Shown piece by piece: positions 38,178 through 46,699 of a DNA stretch of 64,000 nucleotides (positions are counted from its first letter, which is position 1; every line of letters starts with the position of its first letter). The DNA is from Candidatus Thioglobus sp. NP1 (lineage in GTDB: Bacteria; Pseudomonadota; Gammaproteobacteria; PS1; Pseudothioglobaceae). The DNA is taken from assembly GCF_003326015.1 (NCBI RefSeq), contig NZ_CP023860.1, positions 1,302,001 to 1,366,000 of the forward strand. Direction: 5' to 3'. A model generated the notes under the pieces. It was given only the letters and a program-made list of their open reading frames with translations. It was not told where the DNA came from and did no database searches. The position numbers and the translations under genes were made by a program.

Positions 38178-39050
38178 ATGAATTCTAAACAAATTCTCTT
38201 AGCACTTATTGTTCCTATAACTTGGGGCTTAGGGTTTACTCTTGCAAAGATTGGCATGGAGCAATTTTCTGCATTACTTATTATGTCAATTCGTTTTGGG
38301 ATAGCAGGATTAGTTCTCGTTTGGTTTACAAAGCCTCCATGGGGGCATATGCGTGAAATCTTCATAGTTGCACTTATAGGTTCTACAATACAGTATGGCC
38401 TAACCTATAATGGACTTAAAGGTATCGATGCTTCAACAGCAGCTATTTTAGTTCAACTTGAAGGTCCTATATTAGCTCTGATGGGTACTATTTTATTGAA
38501 AGAAAAACTCGGTCTAACTAGAGCTTTTGGAATGGGACTAGCTTTTGCAGGAGTCTTTATTATTGCGGGTGAGCCAAGACTTGAAGGTCATATTGATAGC
38601 GTACTTTTATTAGTTGCAGGATCTGCAGTATGGGCTGTTGCTCAAATTATGATTAGCCGTCTAAAGGGACTCTCTGGAATAACTATTCTAGCTTGGGTGG
38701 CAATTATGGCTACTCCACAAATGCTTCTTGCTTCATTTATTATTGAGGATGGCCAATGGCAAGCAATCACAACTGCCAGTCTATTTGACTGGTCGATCAT
38801 TTTCTATTTAGCATTTATTATGACAGTACTTGGCTATAGTGTTTGGTATCACCTACTTAGTAGCGTAGATGTAAGTAAAGTATCACCCTTCTTGATGCTC
38901 CTTCCAATTACCTCAATTATTGCTGGAATGATTCTTCTTGATGAGCAATTTACTAAAGCAATGGCAATTGGTGGAGTTATGATTATGATAGGTGTAGCCA
39001 GTACCCTTATTAATTGGAACTGGTCAAAAAAACAACTTAAATTACCTTGA
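38178..39050 (+). CDS. EamA/DMT family drug-metabolite transporter
   Basis: This 290-residue inner-membrane protein has ten hydrophobic segments in two EamA repeats (about residues 5-135 and 145-285). The family's PITWGLGFTLAKIG start, the GLKGIDASTAAILVQLEGPILALMGTILLKEKL segment at the end of repeat 1, and VSPFLMLLPITSIIAGMILLDEQF at the end of repeat 2 are typical. Members export amino acids, nucleosides or drugs; the substrate is not predictable. Confidence 0.9.
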   Translation: MNSKQILLALIVPITWGLGFTLAKIGMEQFSALLIMSIRFGIAGLVLVWFTKPPWGHMREIFIVALIGSTIQYGLTYNGLKGIDASTAAILVQLEGPILALMGTILLKEKLGLTRAFGMGLAFAGVFIIAGEPRLEGHIDSVLLLVAGSAVWAVAQIMISRLKGLSGITILAWVAIMATPQMLLASFIIEDGQWQAITTASLFDWSIIFYLAFIMTVLGYSVWYHLLSSVDVSKVSPFLMLLPITSIIAGMILLDEQFTKAMAIGGVMIMIGVASTLINWNWSKKQLKLP

Positions 39051-39057
39051 AAAAAAC

Positions 39058-39282
39058 TTATTTATAAAATGGGTCAATAGACTCAAATTGTGAAGTCATT
39101 TTTCTAACCCACTTCGAAAAAGCTATTCCTTTAACTAATCCCTCAGACTGATGAGCTTTAATCTTATCTTTTTCCATCGCTGAATTTAAGGGAAGCTCCA
39201 TTTGCTTTTTCAGCAATTTTGTTTCCTTATCTAGATCACTTCTTAAATCTTTAATCTTATTGATCACACTACTCTCAGACAT
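39058..39282 (-). CDS. Small hypothetical protein, partner of the RHH-like gene
   Basis: This 74-residue, charged protein has an N-terminal stretch with heptad-like spacing (INKIKDLRSDLDKETKLLKKQM) that may be coiled coil, followed by a shorter basic helix. It has no cysteines, signal or membrane segment. It begins 28 bases after the ribbon-helix-helix-like gene on the same strand, so the two probably form one transcript. I recognise no family. Confidence 0.6.
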   Translation of the reverse strand: MSESSVINKIKDLRSDLDKETKLLKKQMELPLNSAMEKDKIKAHQSEGLVKGIAFSKWVRKMTSQFESIDPFYK

Positions 39283-39310
39283 TATTTATAACTCCTAATT
39301 AAAAAAAATC

Positions 39311-39604
39311 TCATTTTTTTGGTTTACTTTTAAATTTTTTTATATTTGACTTAAATTTACTTTCCCAATTCTTATCAAGGTTAGTTTTTTGCATATCAAG
39401 ATAATCAAGACCACTAATTTCTTTAAACTCAGATACTGCATCTTCCATAGCCGTTTCAAAGACAACAGAAAGGGACATACTGTAGCCATACTCCTTAGCC
39501 GCAATTGATGCGCCTTTGAATGCCTCAAAGACTGGCTTACGTATCCTTACACTAACCACTCTTTTTTCATCCTCTTTTTGATTTTTTGTTACGTATTTAG
39601 CCAT
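39311..39604 (-). CDS. Small basic ribbon-helix-helix-like DNA-binding protein
   Basis: This 97-residue protein has a short predicted strand (KRVVSVRIRK, about 14-23), then two helices (KPVFEAFKGASIAAKEYG and SLSVVFETAMEDAVSEF). That is the strand-helix-helix order of Arc/CopG-type dimers. The C-terminal third is strongly basic (KSNIKKFKSKPKK). Its upstream region contains three GTATAC boxes, fitting an autoregulated repressor. The fold assignment is by secondary-structure pattern only. Confidence 0.6.
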   Translation of the reverse strand: MAKYVTKNQKEDEKRVVSVRIRKPVFEAFKGASIAAKEYGYSMSLSVVFETAMEDAVSEFKEISGLDYLDMQKTNLDKNWESKFKSNIKKFKSKPKK

Positions 39605-39637
39605 CTTTAAGAGTTTTAATTTTGATTCCTATAGAGA

Positions 39638-39690
39638 GTATACACTTTTTGTATACAAATTGTATTATTTAAAGTATTCTTTATGTATAC
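39638..39690. promoter_or_regulatory. Three GTATAC boxes, candidate operators
   Basis: GTATAC occurs at 39638-39643, 39651-39656 and 39685-39690. The middle copy is a perfect 12-bp palindrome TTTGTATACAAA (39648-39659) and the third shares GTATACAAA. On the minus strand the first box forms a TATACT -10-like hexamer for the RHH-like gene; on the plus strand the boxes lie upstream of a TATAAT at 39723-39728 for the alpha/beta hydrolase gene. Both divergent promoters could be controlled from here. Confidence 0.5.
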
Positions 39691-39759
39691 AAAAAATTAT
39701 AAGATTTATTTTTATATCGAGCTATAATTCACTCATCAAAAGTAATGCAAGAAAGTTAG

Positions 39760-40617
39760 ATGATTAAAATTAATTTTTTAGATAAAAACATTCAAGATAA
39801 AGAAAATGAGATTCTAAATATTCGTCCTAATACAGAAAAAAAAATACTCTGGGCAGATCAAAAAAATGTCAAAACAAAAATAAGTCTTGTATATATTCAT
39901 GGCTTTTCAGCAACTCGAGCCGAACTTAGTCCTGTCATAGAGATGCTTGGTAAAGAGCTTAATGCAAATATTTTTTTTACAAGACTGAAAGGACATGGTT
40001 TAGATGGTCAATCTTTAGCTGAAGCTTCATTTGATGATTGGATGATTGACACTAAGGAGGCTATAGATATTGGTAATGTAATTGGAGATAAACTTATCTT
40101 AATTGGCTGTTCGACTGGATGCTCATTAATTCATACTAACCTTCAATATTCAACAAATACTAAAGCTGTTATTTATGTATCTCCTAACTTTGGACCTAAA
40201 TCATATTTAGGACAACTACTTAGGGTTCCTGGAGCAAAGTTTTTTATCCCTTATATTTTTGGTAAAGAGCACTCATTTGAGCCGAGAAGCATTGATCATG
40301 CAAGATGCTGGACAACTAGCTACCCAATCAAGGCTTTATTTGCAGTAAAGGATTCAGTTGTTGCCGCCTATAAAGTTAAACATAATAAGATTAAAGAGCC
40401 AATTTTATTTTGGTTTTCAGATGATGATCAGGTTGTATCAGCTAGAGCTACTCGTAAAATAATTTCTAAAATGGGAAAAAATGTTTCTGTTCATAATCCT
40501 CATCTAACAAATAAAGATGACAGCTCAAAGCATGGCGTTCTAGGTGATATTTTGAGCTCATCTCAGACAAAAGATGGCGTAAAGAAAATTATAATTTGGC
40601 TTAAAGGCTATATCTAG
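39760..40617 (+). CDS. Alpha/beta hydrolase
   Basis: This 285-residue cytoplasmic protein has the alpha/beta-hydrolase fold: the oxyanion region VYIHGFSATRAEL, the nucleophile elbow GCSTG (about residue 128), the acid in SDDDQVVSA (about residue 225) and the catalytic histidine in SSKHGVLGD (about residue 250). It resembles carboxylesterase/lysophospholipase-type members; no substrate can be named. Its stop overlaps the stop of the convergent PhyH gene by four bases. Confidence 0.82.
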   Translation: MIKINFLDKNIQDKENEILNIRPNTEKKILWADQKNVKTKISLVYIHGFSATRAELSPVIEMLGKELNANIFFTRLKGHGLDGQSLAEASFDDWMIDTKEAIDIGNVIGDKLILIGCSTGCSLIHTNLQYSTNTKAVIYVSPNFGPKSYLGQLLRVPGAKFFIPYIFGKEHSFEPRSIDHARCWTTSYPIKALFAVKDSVVAAYKVKHNKIKEPILFWFSDDDQVVSARATRKIISKMGKNVSVHNPHLTNKDDSSKHGVLGDILSSSQTKDGVKKIIIWLKGYI

Positions 40618-41447
40618 TATTTTCGTTTAATCTTAGCACCTTTATAAAGGATTTTAGATAAATTTTCTTCAGCAACTCTTCGCTGCTCAACAGTAATAGG
40701 ATCCATATTATATTTAGGGCGATCTAACTCAATTCCATCATTATCTTGCCTCTTTTTACCTCTTATATGAGTCCATATATTTTTTCCAACTACCTGTTTT
40801 ATGGAAGGAGGCACATAAGATTGGAGTGAAAAACCAATCCTCCTTTGGTCACTATTATTTGGTTGAGATCCATGAATAATAGCCCCATGATGAATTGACA
40901 TCTCTCCTGGCTCTAAAATAAGATCAATAGCCTTTGATTTATCAACTTCAGGAATTACTTGCCCCCTAGTTAAGATATTATTCTCAGCGAAGGTATCCTT
41001 ATGAATTTGTATCTCAGAGTGGTGACTTCCAGAGATCATTGTCATACATCCTGTGTCTCTATTACTTGGGCTTAGAGCAATCCATGGAGTTGGAAAATCA
41101 ATACTATCAAGGCCCATATAGGTCGCATCTTGATGCCAACTCACGTATTGCTTTGAAGATGGCTCCTTAATAAACATTACTGATGCCCAAAGTGCAATAT
41201 CAGGACCAATAAGATCCTCCATTGCATCAACAATAATCGTGTTGTGGGCTAGTGCATCTAAAAAAGCAAATGAAAGATGTAAATTATTTCGACTTTGAGC
41301 ATTAATTTCATCAGGAAAATCAGCCTCAACTTGCTCAAGTTGGTTTTTAATTGAGAGGGCCTCATTCTCAGATATAACTCTTACAGGAGCAATAAAACCT
41401 TCATCGTGATACTGCTCAATCTGTTCTTTTGTTAATACTTTAGGCAT
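40614..41447 (-). CDS. Phytanoyl-CoA dioxygenase (PhyH) family protein
   Basis: This 277-residue Fe(II)/2-oxoglutarate dioxygenase has the metal-binding H-x-D in SWHQDATYMG (about residue 125), the distal histidine in HHGAIIHGSQPNNSDQRR and the 2-oxoglutarate arginine directly after it. N-terminal TKEQIEQYHDEGFI is typical of PhyH proteins. Bacterial relatives hydroxylate ectoine, small amino acids, antibiotics or lipids. It is followed 9 bases upstream by the RDD gene on the same strand. Confidence 0.87.
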   Translation of the reverse strand: MPKVLTKEQIEQYHDEGFIAPVRVISENEALSIKNQLEQVEADFPDEINAQSRNNLHLSFAFLDALAHNTIIVDAMEDLIGPDIALWASVMFIKEPSSKQYVSWHQDATYMGLDSIDFPTPWIALSPSNRDTGCMTMISGSHHSEIQIHKDTFAENNILTRGQVIPEVDKSKAIDLILEPGEMSIHHGAIIHGSQPNNSDQRRIGFSLQSYVPPSIKQVVGKNIWTHIRGKKRQDNDGIELDRPKYNMDPITVEQRRVAEENLSKILYKGAKIKRKY

Positions 41448-41456
41448 GGCTTAAGG

Positions 41457-41969
41457 CTATTTAGGATTATCTTCTGACTTGTCAAAAACCACTTTTTCAA
41501 GGTGGCGACTTCTGATAACTACAGTACCTGCTAATTTGTCATGCCAACTCTGTTTTTTTTGATCAATGGCAATCCAAAAATAGCCAAGACCAAAAGGAAT
41601 AATAGAAATTATCTGGGCAAAATAACGACCGATAGACTGTTTTTTAGATATCGTGTTGCCAGTTTTTGCATCAACAAGTCTCAGATTAGCTGCCATTTTT
41701 CCTGGCGTAGCCTGAAACCTTAACCAAAACCAAATAGTAGCAATAAAAGGAAGTATATACTGAAATAAGATATCCCAAATTTTCAGAAAAGAGTTTCCTT
41801 GTCGAATGTTTTTATCAATATCCATATAATAAAGATTTGAAGAAAAGAAATCACCAAAAAGCAACATTAGTATCCATAAGGCACTGGCATATAAAATAAT
41901 CAAAATAATTAGATCTATTAGGTTTGCCCCAACTCTAATCCAAAAACCTGCATACTCATCATCCTTCAT
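41457..41969 (-). CDS. RDD family membrane protein
   Basis: This 170-residue protein begins with the RDD-type start (YAGFWIRVGANLIDLIIL), with membrane helices at about 15-38, 65-85 and 110-130, the ATPGKMAANLRLVDAKTGN segment and a final LAGTVVI. RDD proteins are inner-membrane proteins mostly of unknown function; a few exchange ions. It probably shares a transcript with the PhyH gene. Confidence 0.85.
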   Translation of the reverse strand: MKDDEYAGFWIRVGANLIDLIILIILYASALWILMLLFGDFFSSNLYYMDIDKNIRQGNSFLKIWDILFQYILPFIATIWFWLRFQATPGKMAANLRLVDAKTGNTISKKQSIGRYFAQIISIIPFGLGYFWIAIDQKKQSWHDKLAGTVVIRSRHLEKVVFDKSEDNPK

Positions 41970-42094
41970 TTTTAATAATTATTTTTTTAAAGAAAACTGG
42001 AGCTTATTATAAATACCTTTCGATTATTAAATAAAATTTAATCATTTATTAGTCTTTATAATTAACATATTCTTTAAACATTATTGAGTACTTT

Positions 42095-42319
42095 ATGAGT
42101 AATATCTTTACTAAGCATCCTAATGAGTTTGGATACAACTATTTTGAGCATCTTTGGGGTGCATGGAAATATAGCCTTATACTCTTAGGACTTTTTATTA
42201 TTGCCTTAATTCATTCTATTTTGCCATTTGCTTTTAAAGAAACTGTTAGTAATAAAATTGTAAAAATGGCTGATGAGCATAAAAAAAATATAGTTAATTC
42301 ATCAATAAAACATCAATAA
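42095..42319 (+). CDS. DUF6356-like small membrane protein
   Basis: This 74-residue protein has the pattern FTKHPNEFGYNYFEHLWGAW before one membrane helix (about 27-48) ending in HSILPFAFKETVS, which I recognise as the DUF6356 type. Function is unknown. It precedes the next secreted protein by 40 bases on the same strand. Confidence 0.7.
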   Translation: MSNIFTKHPNEFGYNYFEHLWGAWKYSLILLGLFIIALIHSILPFAFKETVSNKIVKMADEHKKNIVNSSIKHQ

Positions 42320-42359
42320 TTCACTAAGATTTATACAAAATTAATCTAAACTTTATCTT

Positions 42360-42827
42360 ATGAAGTATTTATCAATCATTCTTGTATCCTTAGTATATAG
42401 CTCATCTACCTTGGGGGCTATGTCTCCTCGTTATTATGAAACTGAGATACTTGGAAACTGGGTCTGTAAAGATCTCTACCCTGGCTACGTGGCAATTGAA
42501 GTAATAAGATATAAAAAAGATGGTACTTGGAATAGTTTTGGTGAGTTAATCGTAGATTTTCCAATTGAAGAGAATAAAGTCAAAGTTAAATATAGTGCTT
42601 TAGGTAAAGGTGTTTGGGAAATCGATGATCAAAACTTAGTTAGCATGATTAATTCCATTAAGGTTACTAATAGAAATCATCCGTGGCTTGATCAGTATTT
42701 TAATATGCAAGAGCAGTTTACTCTTAATGAAAGAAACTCTGAGGAAATAGTTGTTCTTTCTGATGACTACATCAACTTACAACCGGCAACTGGAAAGCCA
42801 TACGAATGTCGTAAAGTTGAGATATAG
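42360..42827 (+). CDS. Secreted hypothetical protein
   Basis: This 155-residue protein has a signal peptide (about residues 1-19, MKYLSIILVSLVYSSSTLG). The mature part resembles lipocalin-like small beta proteins in spacing (ILGNWVCKDL, then DGTWNSFGEL, GKGVWEIDDQNLV), with two cysteines. I do not recognise a family with confidence. Its stop is directly adjacent to that of the convergent MazG-like gene. Confidence 0.68.
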   Translation: MKYLSIILVSLVYSSSTLGAMSPRYYETEILGNWVCKDLYPGYVAIEVIRYKKDGTWNSFGELIVDFPIEENKVKVKYSALGKGVWEIDDQNLVSMINSIKVTNRNHPWLDQYFNMQEQFTLNERNSEEIVVLSDDYINLQPATGKPYECRKVEI

Positions 42828-43178
42828 TCAATTACCTCTTTGATTATATTTTTGAGCATTCCCTTTTGATAAATTAACTGGATACTTCAGCGCATTTTTC
42901 TCTAATTTTGTCTTAATTGCTTCTTCAATATCTATCCCTAAGACACTACAAAAACGCAGAAGATACATAGCTATATCTGCCACTTCACTATTAATTTCTT
43001 GAATCTGCTTTTGATTAGGAGAATTTGATTCTTCCGGATTTAGCCACTGAAAAATCTCAACCAATTCTGAAGCTTCAACACTGAGAGCCATTGATAAATT
43101 TTTTGGAGTATGAAACTGCCCCCAATCTCTTTCACTGGCAAAAATTTCAAGCTTATCTTGTATTTCAGATATATTCAT
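42828..43178 (-). CDS. MazG-like nucleotide pyrophosphohydrolase
   Basis: This 116-residue protein matches the short dCTPase/RS21-C6 branch of the MazG superfamily. It has WGQFHTPKNLSMALSVEASELVEIFQW, carrying the E-x2-E metal ligands, and EVADIAMYLLRFCSVLGID, carrying the E-x2-D ligands. It would hydrolyse (d)NTPs to monophosphates and pyrophosphate, sanitising the nucleotide pool. All ligand positions are intact. Confidence 0.88.
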   Translation of the reverse strand: MNISEIQDKLEIFASERDWGQFHTPKNLSMALSVEASELVEIFQWLNPEESNSPNQKQIQEINSEVADIAMYLLRFCSVLGIDIEEAIKTKLEKNALKYPVNLSKGNAQKYNQRGN

Positions 43179-43234
43179 AAATTCCCTTAAATTTTTAATA
43201 CTACGTTACGAAAAAATTTAGTATACTTATTCTG

Positions 43235-43250
43235 CTTGAAATTTTTCAAG
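43235..43250. repeat. 16-bp palindrome upstream of a membrane-protein gene
   Basis: CTTGAAATTTTTCAAG has 7-bp perfect arms around a TT centre. It lies about 27 bases before the ATG at 43277, between a probable -10 (TATACTTAT region) and an AAGGAG Shine-Dalgarno. It could be an operator or an mRNA hairpin. Confidence 0.5.
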
Positions 43251-43276
43251 TAATTAAATTAACCTAAGGAGATATT

Positions 43277-43666
43277 ATGGGCGTTCCACTTTATTGTCAG
43301 TTTTTTCTAATATTGTTTGGTGGTTTTTTTGCTACCCAGCTTACATTTAATTCTCAGAAGTTTGCAGAGTCAAATCGAATGGACTCTCCTCAAGCAGGCT
43401 TTGCATTTAAACCAGCAGGTTTTCTAATGTTTGGTTTTGTATTGATGCTAATTGCAACTCTACCAATGCTCCAAATTGGAGGCTTTAGCTCTGCAAAAGA
43501 ATTAGTCGCAGGAATTGGTATTTTTACTCTTTTTGCTTTTATTTTTAACATGGGACTTGTATTAAAAGTATGGTCAACTTTTGACGGTGCTGATCATCAA
43601 CTAAAAAATGCTATTAGACCTCTAATTCCTCTAATAGCAGTTATTATTTATTTTGTAACATCTTAA
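43277..43666 (+). CDS. Small membrane protein, unknown
   Basis: This 129-residue protein has about four hydrophobic segments (6-22, 44-66, 74-96, 108-127). No known motif is recognised. The ATG has an excellent AAGGAG Shine-Dalgarno. A second gene follows 18 bases later with its own AAGGAG, and a terminator ends the pair, so 43277-44058 is a two-gene transcript. Confidence 0.75.
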   Translation: MGVPLYCQFFLILFGGFFATQLTFNSQKFAESNRMDSPQAGFAFKPAGFLMFGFVLMLIATLPMLQIGGFSSAKELVAGIGIFTLFAFIFNMGLVLKVWSTFDGADHQLKNAIRPLIPLIAVIIYFVTS

Positions 43667-43684
43667 TTATTTCAAGGAGACCTT

Positions 43685-44014
43685 ATGTCAATATACCAAG
43701 CACAAGAAGCAGCAAGAGAAGCAAATGATATGGAGGCTTATGCCGCAACCCTTCATGATGATTACCAATTTATCATGCATCTAGATAACTCAACAATGGA
43801 TAAAGAGAAATCTATGGAAATGTTTACATTTATGATGAGTAGTGATGATTTTGTAACTCATGAATCACGCTGTCTTTATGAAAGCAATGAAGCTATGGTT
43901 ACTCATGGAGTAATGAGCTTTCCTGATGGAACGCGTGAAGCAGTATTAGCTTTTCATAAAATTAAGGATGGGCAAATTATAACTATGGAAACTGGTGCAA
44001 CACTTCTTCCATAA
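43685..44014 (+). CDS. SnoaL/NTF2-like small protein
   Basis: This 109-residue protein has the layout of NTF2-like alpha+beta barrels: an N-terminal helix with AREANDMEAYAATLHDDYQFIMH, the MDKEKSMEMFTFMM helix, then strands ending in AFHKIKDGQIITMETGA. Such proteins are isomerases, dehydratases or orphan ligand binders. An AAGGAG Shine-Dalgarno precedes the ATG. Confidence 0.72.
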   Translation: MSIYQAQEAAREANDMEAYAATLHDDYQFIMHLDNSTMDKEKSMEMFTFMMSSDDFVTHESRCLYESNEAMVTHGVMSFPDGTREAVLAFHKIKDGQIITMETGATLLP

Positions 44015-44032
44015 GCAGCATTAATCTCAAAT

Positions 44033-44058
44033 TAAAGGCGCTTTAGGGCGTCTTTTTT
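44033..44058 (+). terminator. Rho-independent terminator
   Basis: AGGCGC (44036-44041) pairs with GCGTCT (44048-44053, one G-T pair) around a six-base loop and is followed by a run of T to 44058. It ends the 43277-44014 gene pair. Confidence 0.8.
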
Positions 44059-44096
44059 GTTTATATATTGTTAAATACTTAAAAATTAATTTAAAA

Positions 44097-45350
44097 ATGC
44101 ATCAAAAAAATCTTTGGCAAGAAACTTCTAAAGAAAAAATTGCCTTTGGTAATCTTAAAAAATCAATTACAACTGATTTGGTGGTTATTGGTGGTGGTTT
44201 TACTGGTTGTTCAGCCGCTCTATTTGCAGCAAAGAGTGGTTTATCGGTTACTCTTATTGATCAGAAAATAGGATATGGTGGCTCTGGTAGAAATGTTGGA
44301 CTGGTTAATGCTGGCTTATGGATGCCTCCTGAAAAGGTTGAGAGTATTCTTGGGTTAGATGCAGGTAGCAAGCTTAATAATGCCTTAGCATCTGCACCTG
44401 ATTTAGTATTTAGTCTAATTGATTCAAATCAGATTAATTGTAGTGCTAATCGCTCAGGGACCCTTCACTGCGCCCACTCTGAGAAAGGTTTAAAAGATCT
44501 TCGACTGAGATTTAAACAATTATCTGAGCGGGGTGCTGATTTAGAGCTTTTGGACAAAAAGCAGACACAGCAAAGAATTGGCTCTTCAAAATTTTTTGGC
44601 TCTCTTTTTAATAAAAAAGCTGGTGTTATTAACCCTCTGGATTATTGTTTTGGCCTGGCAAGAGCTGCAAAATCTAATGGCGTAAATATTTATGAGTCAA
44701 CTTTGGCAAATAGCATTCAATCAATCAATAATGATTGGCTAGTAAATACTCCTGAGGGATCGATTAAGGCAAAAATGCTCTTAGTTGCAACAAATGCTTA
44801 TCAAAAACCAATTAAAGGCCTAAATCCATCAAAATATACTTCTGTACAGTATTTTCAAGTTGCAACTAAATCTTTATCTTTAGATCAGGTAAAGTCGGTT
44901 TTACCCAATGGTGAGGGATGTTGGGATACAGCTAGTGTAATGTCTTCTTTTCGACTTGATGCTGATAATAGACTTATTATTGGTGGCATTGGAAACCTTG
45001 ATCATAGCGTCTCAAAGATTCATACTAACTGGGCAATAAGAAAGGTTGAGAAGCTCTTTCCACATCTTAAAAATATTACTATTGATTTTAGCTGGCATGG
45101 ACGTATCGCTATGACAGGTGATCATATTCCTAAAATTCTTAGACTGGGCAATAATGCTTATTCAGTTTTTGGGTATTCAGGAAGAGGAATTGGACCTGGT
45201 ACTTATTTTGGGAAGGCAGTTAGTGAATTTCTTATTAGTGGCAACAAAGACTCTTTACCAGTAAATCCTGTAGATTATTATCAAGAACCTTTTTCTAAAA
45301 TCAAAGGGAATTTTATTGAAATGGGGGCCACTGCAAGCCATTTACTTTAA
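44097..45350 (+). CDS. FAD-dependent oxidoreductase (DAO family)
   Basis: This 417-residue protein belongs to the D-amino-acid oxidase/glycine oxidase superfamily: FAD motif LVVIGGGFTGCSAALFAAKSG (about 22-42), the YGGSGRNVGLVNAGLW segment after it, and the C-terminal GYSGRGIGPGTYFGKAVSEFL. The closest pattern is the gamma-glutamylputrescine oxidase/PuuB-like group, which oxidises secondary or primary amines. It converges on a second, distinct DAO-family gene. Substrate unknown. Confidence 0.87.
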   Translation: MHQKNLWQETSKEKIAFGNLKKSITTDLVVIGGGFTGCSAALFAAKSGLSVTLIDQKIGYGGSGRNVGLVNAGLWMPPEKVESILGLDAGSKLNNALASAPDLVFSLIDSNQINCSANRSGTLHCAHSEKGLKDLRLRFKQLSERGADLELLDKKQTQQRIGSSKFFGSLFNKKAGVINPLDYCFGLARAAKSNGVNIYESTLANSIQSINNDWLVNTPEGSIKAKMLLVATNAYQKPIKGLNPSKYTSVQYFQVATKSLSLDQVKSVLPNGEGCWDTASVMSSFRLDADNRLIIGGIGNLDHSVSKIHTNWAIRKVEKLFPHLKNITIDFSWHGRIAMTGDHIPKILRLGNNAYSVFGYSGRGIGPGTYFGKAVSEFLISGNKDSLPVNPVDYYQEPFSKIKGNFIEMGATASHLL

Positions 45351-45357
45351 TTAGCTT

Positions 45358-46671
45358 CTACCTATCTCTCCCGACGCCTTTAAAGCGCTGCTTAGTTGTA
45401 AACCATGCACCAAGATCAAGTAAAGGTTTTGGTGGGAGCCATTTAGCTTTTTCAAGAGCAAGGCAATCTTTAACAATCGAGGAATTTTTTCCACAAGCAT
45501 ACTCAGCTATTCCAATACCAAATGCAGTCCCTTTCGTAATACCTGAACCATTAAAACAGCCTGCATAATAGAGATTATCTGAAAACTTTTCAAAGATATT
45601 AGTTTTATTCGCACTCACACCCTCAACACCTGAATACAAGTGCTCAAAGGGAACATGACTTAACTGGGGAAACCTATTATCAAAAGCTTGTCGATGAATC
45701 TGCTGTCTTTTGATTAATTGTTTTTTAGTCAATAAGCGATGATTGTTATATTCTGCTGTATTGCGTATAGCAATTCGCCTATCATCGGTCAGTCTAATTG
45801 TAGCTCCACCACTATGAAGTGACAATACTCCCCATGATGACTGACTTCCAAGTGTAGCAAACTCTTCATTAGTTAAGACACGAGTAATGCTTCCAGAAAG
45901 CGTTACTCCAACTAATCTTTGCTTAGGCTTTGCACCTTCAAATTTTTCATAATTACAAGCCATAATAACTTTATCAGCAGTAATTGTTGCATCTGGAACT
46001 ATTACCTTATTAGTCTTATCCAATATCAGATTTAATACTGGAGTATTTTCATAAAGCTCAACATTACCTGGAAGATTTTCAGCCAATCCAAAAACTAATT
46101 TAGCAGGTTGCATTAAGGCACCATTATCTACTTTAACGCCCTTCTTATACCAACTCGTACCTAGATGGTCATAGACCTCTTCGTTAGATAGTGGCGTATG
46201 TTTAATTTCACGTTTTTTAAGATAGTTAATAAAATGATCACACTCAATTTCAGAGCTGCTATCTGCTGCAGTATGATAGATGCCTGAGTCTATCCAGTCA
46301 CAATTGATAGTGTTATCTTTTACTAAAGTTCGAAGAGAATTAAGGCCTACTTGATTAATTCGATCTACTCTTTGATACTTTTCAAGATCTGACTCTTTAT
46401 AGGCACCTGAAAAGTGGCTATGGGCAACAGCATATCCTGAATTTCTTCCAGAAGCATTCTGCCCCAACTCTCTTGCATCAAGCAAAATAATCTTATCTTT
46501 AGGATTAATTTCTGCCAATCTTCTTGCACATGAAAGGCCCGTAAAGCCAGCACCTATTACTAGCCATTTAGCTTCAAGATCAGAAGATATTTTTGGCTGA
46601 GACTGTCTAGGAGGAATTAAATCAACCCAGCCCAGTGTTTCATTATCAAAAATAGGATTTGCTTGGCCCAT
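45358..46671 (-). CDS. FAD-dependent oxidoreductase (DAO family), second copy type
   Basis: This 437-residue protein shows the same fold as its convergent neighbour but is clearly diverged: WLVIGAGFTGLSCARRLAE, GQNASGRNSGYAVAHSHF and a C-terminal AGCFNGSGITKGTAFGIGIAEYA. The two are separated by only seven bases, stop to stop. It lies 28 bases downstream of the saccharopine dehydrogenase-like gene and could share its transcript. Substrate unknown. Confidence 0.86.
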   Translation of the reverse strand: MGQANPIFDNETLGWVDLIPPRQSQPKISSDLEAKWLVIGAGFTGLSCARRLAEINPKDKIILLDARELGQNASGRNSGYAVAHSHFSGAYKESDLEKYQRVDRINQVGLNSLRTLVKDNTINCDWIDSGIYHTAADSSSEIECDHFINYLKKREIKHTPLSNEEVYDHLGTSWYKKGVKVDNGALMQPAKLVFGLAENLPGNVELYENTPVLNLILDKTNKVIVPDATITADKVIMACNYEKFEGAKPKQRLVGVTLSGSITRVLTNEEFATLGSQSSWGVLSLHSGGATIRLTDDRRIAIRNTAEYNNHRLLTKKQLIKRQQIHRQAFDNRFPQLSHVPFEHLYSGVEGVSANKTNIFEKFSDNLYYAGCFNGSGITKGTAFGIGIAEYACGKNSSIVKDCLALEKAKWLPPKPLLDLGAWFTTKQRFKGVGRDR

Positions 46672-46699
46672 AAAGATTATATTAAATTACGTTCGGATA

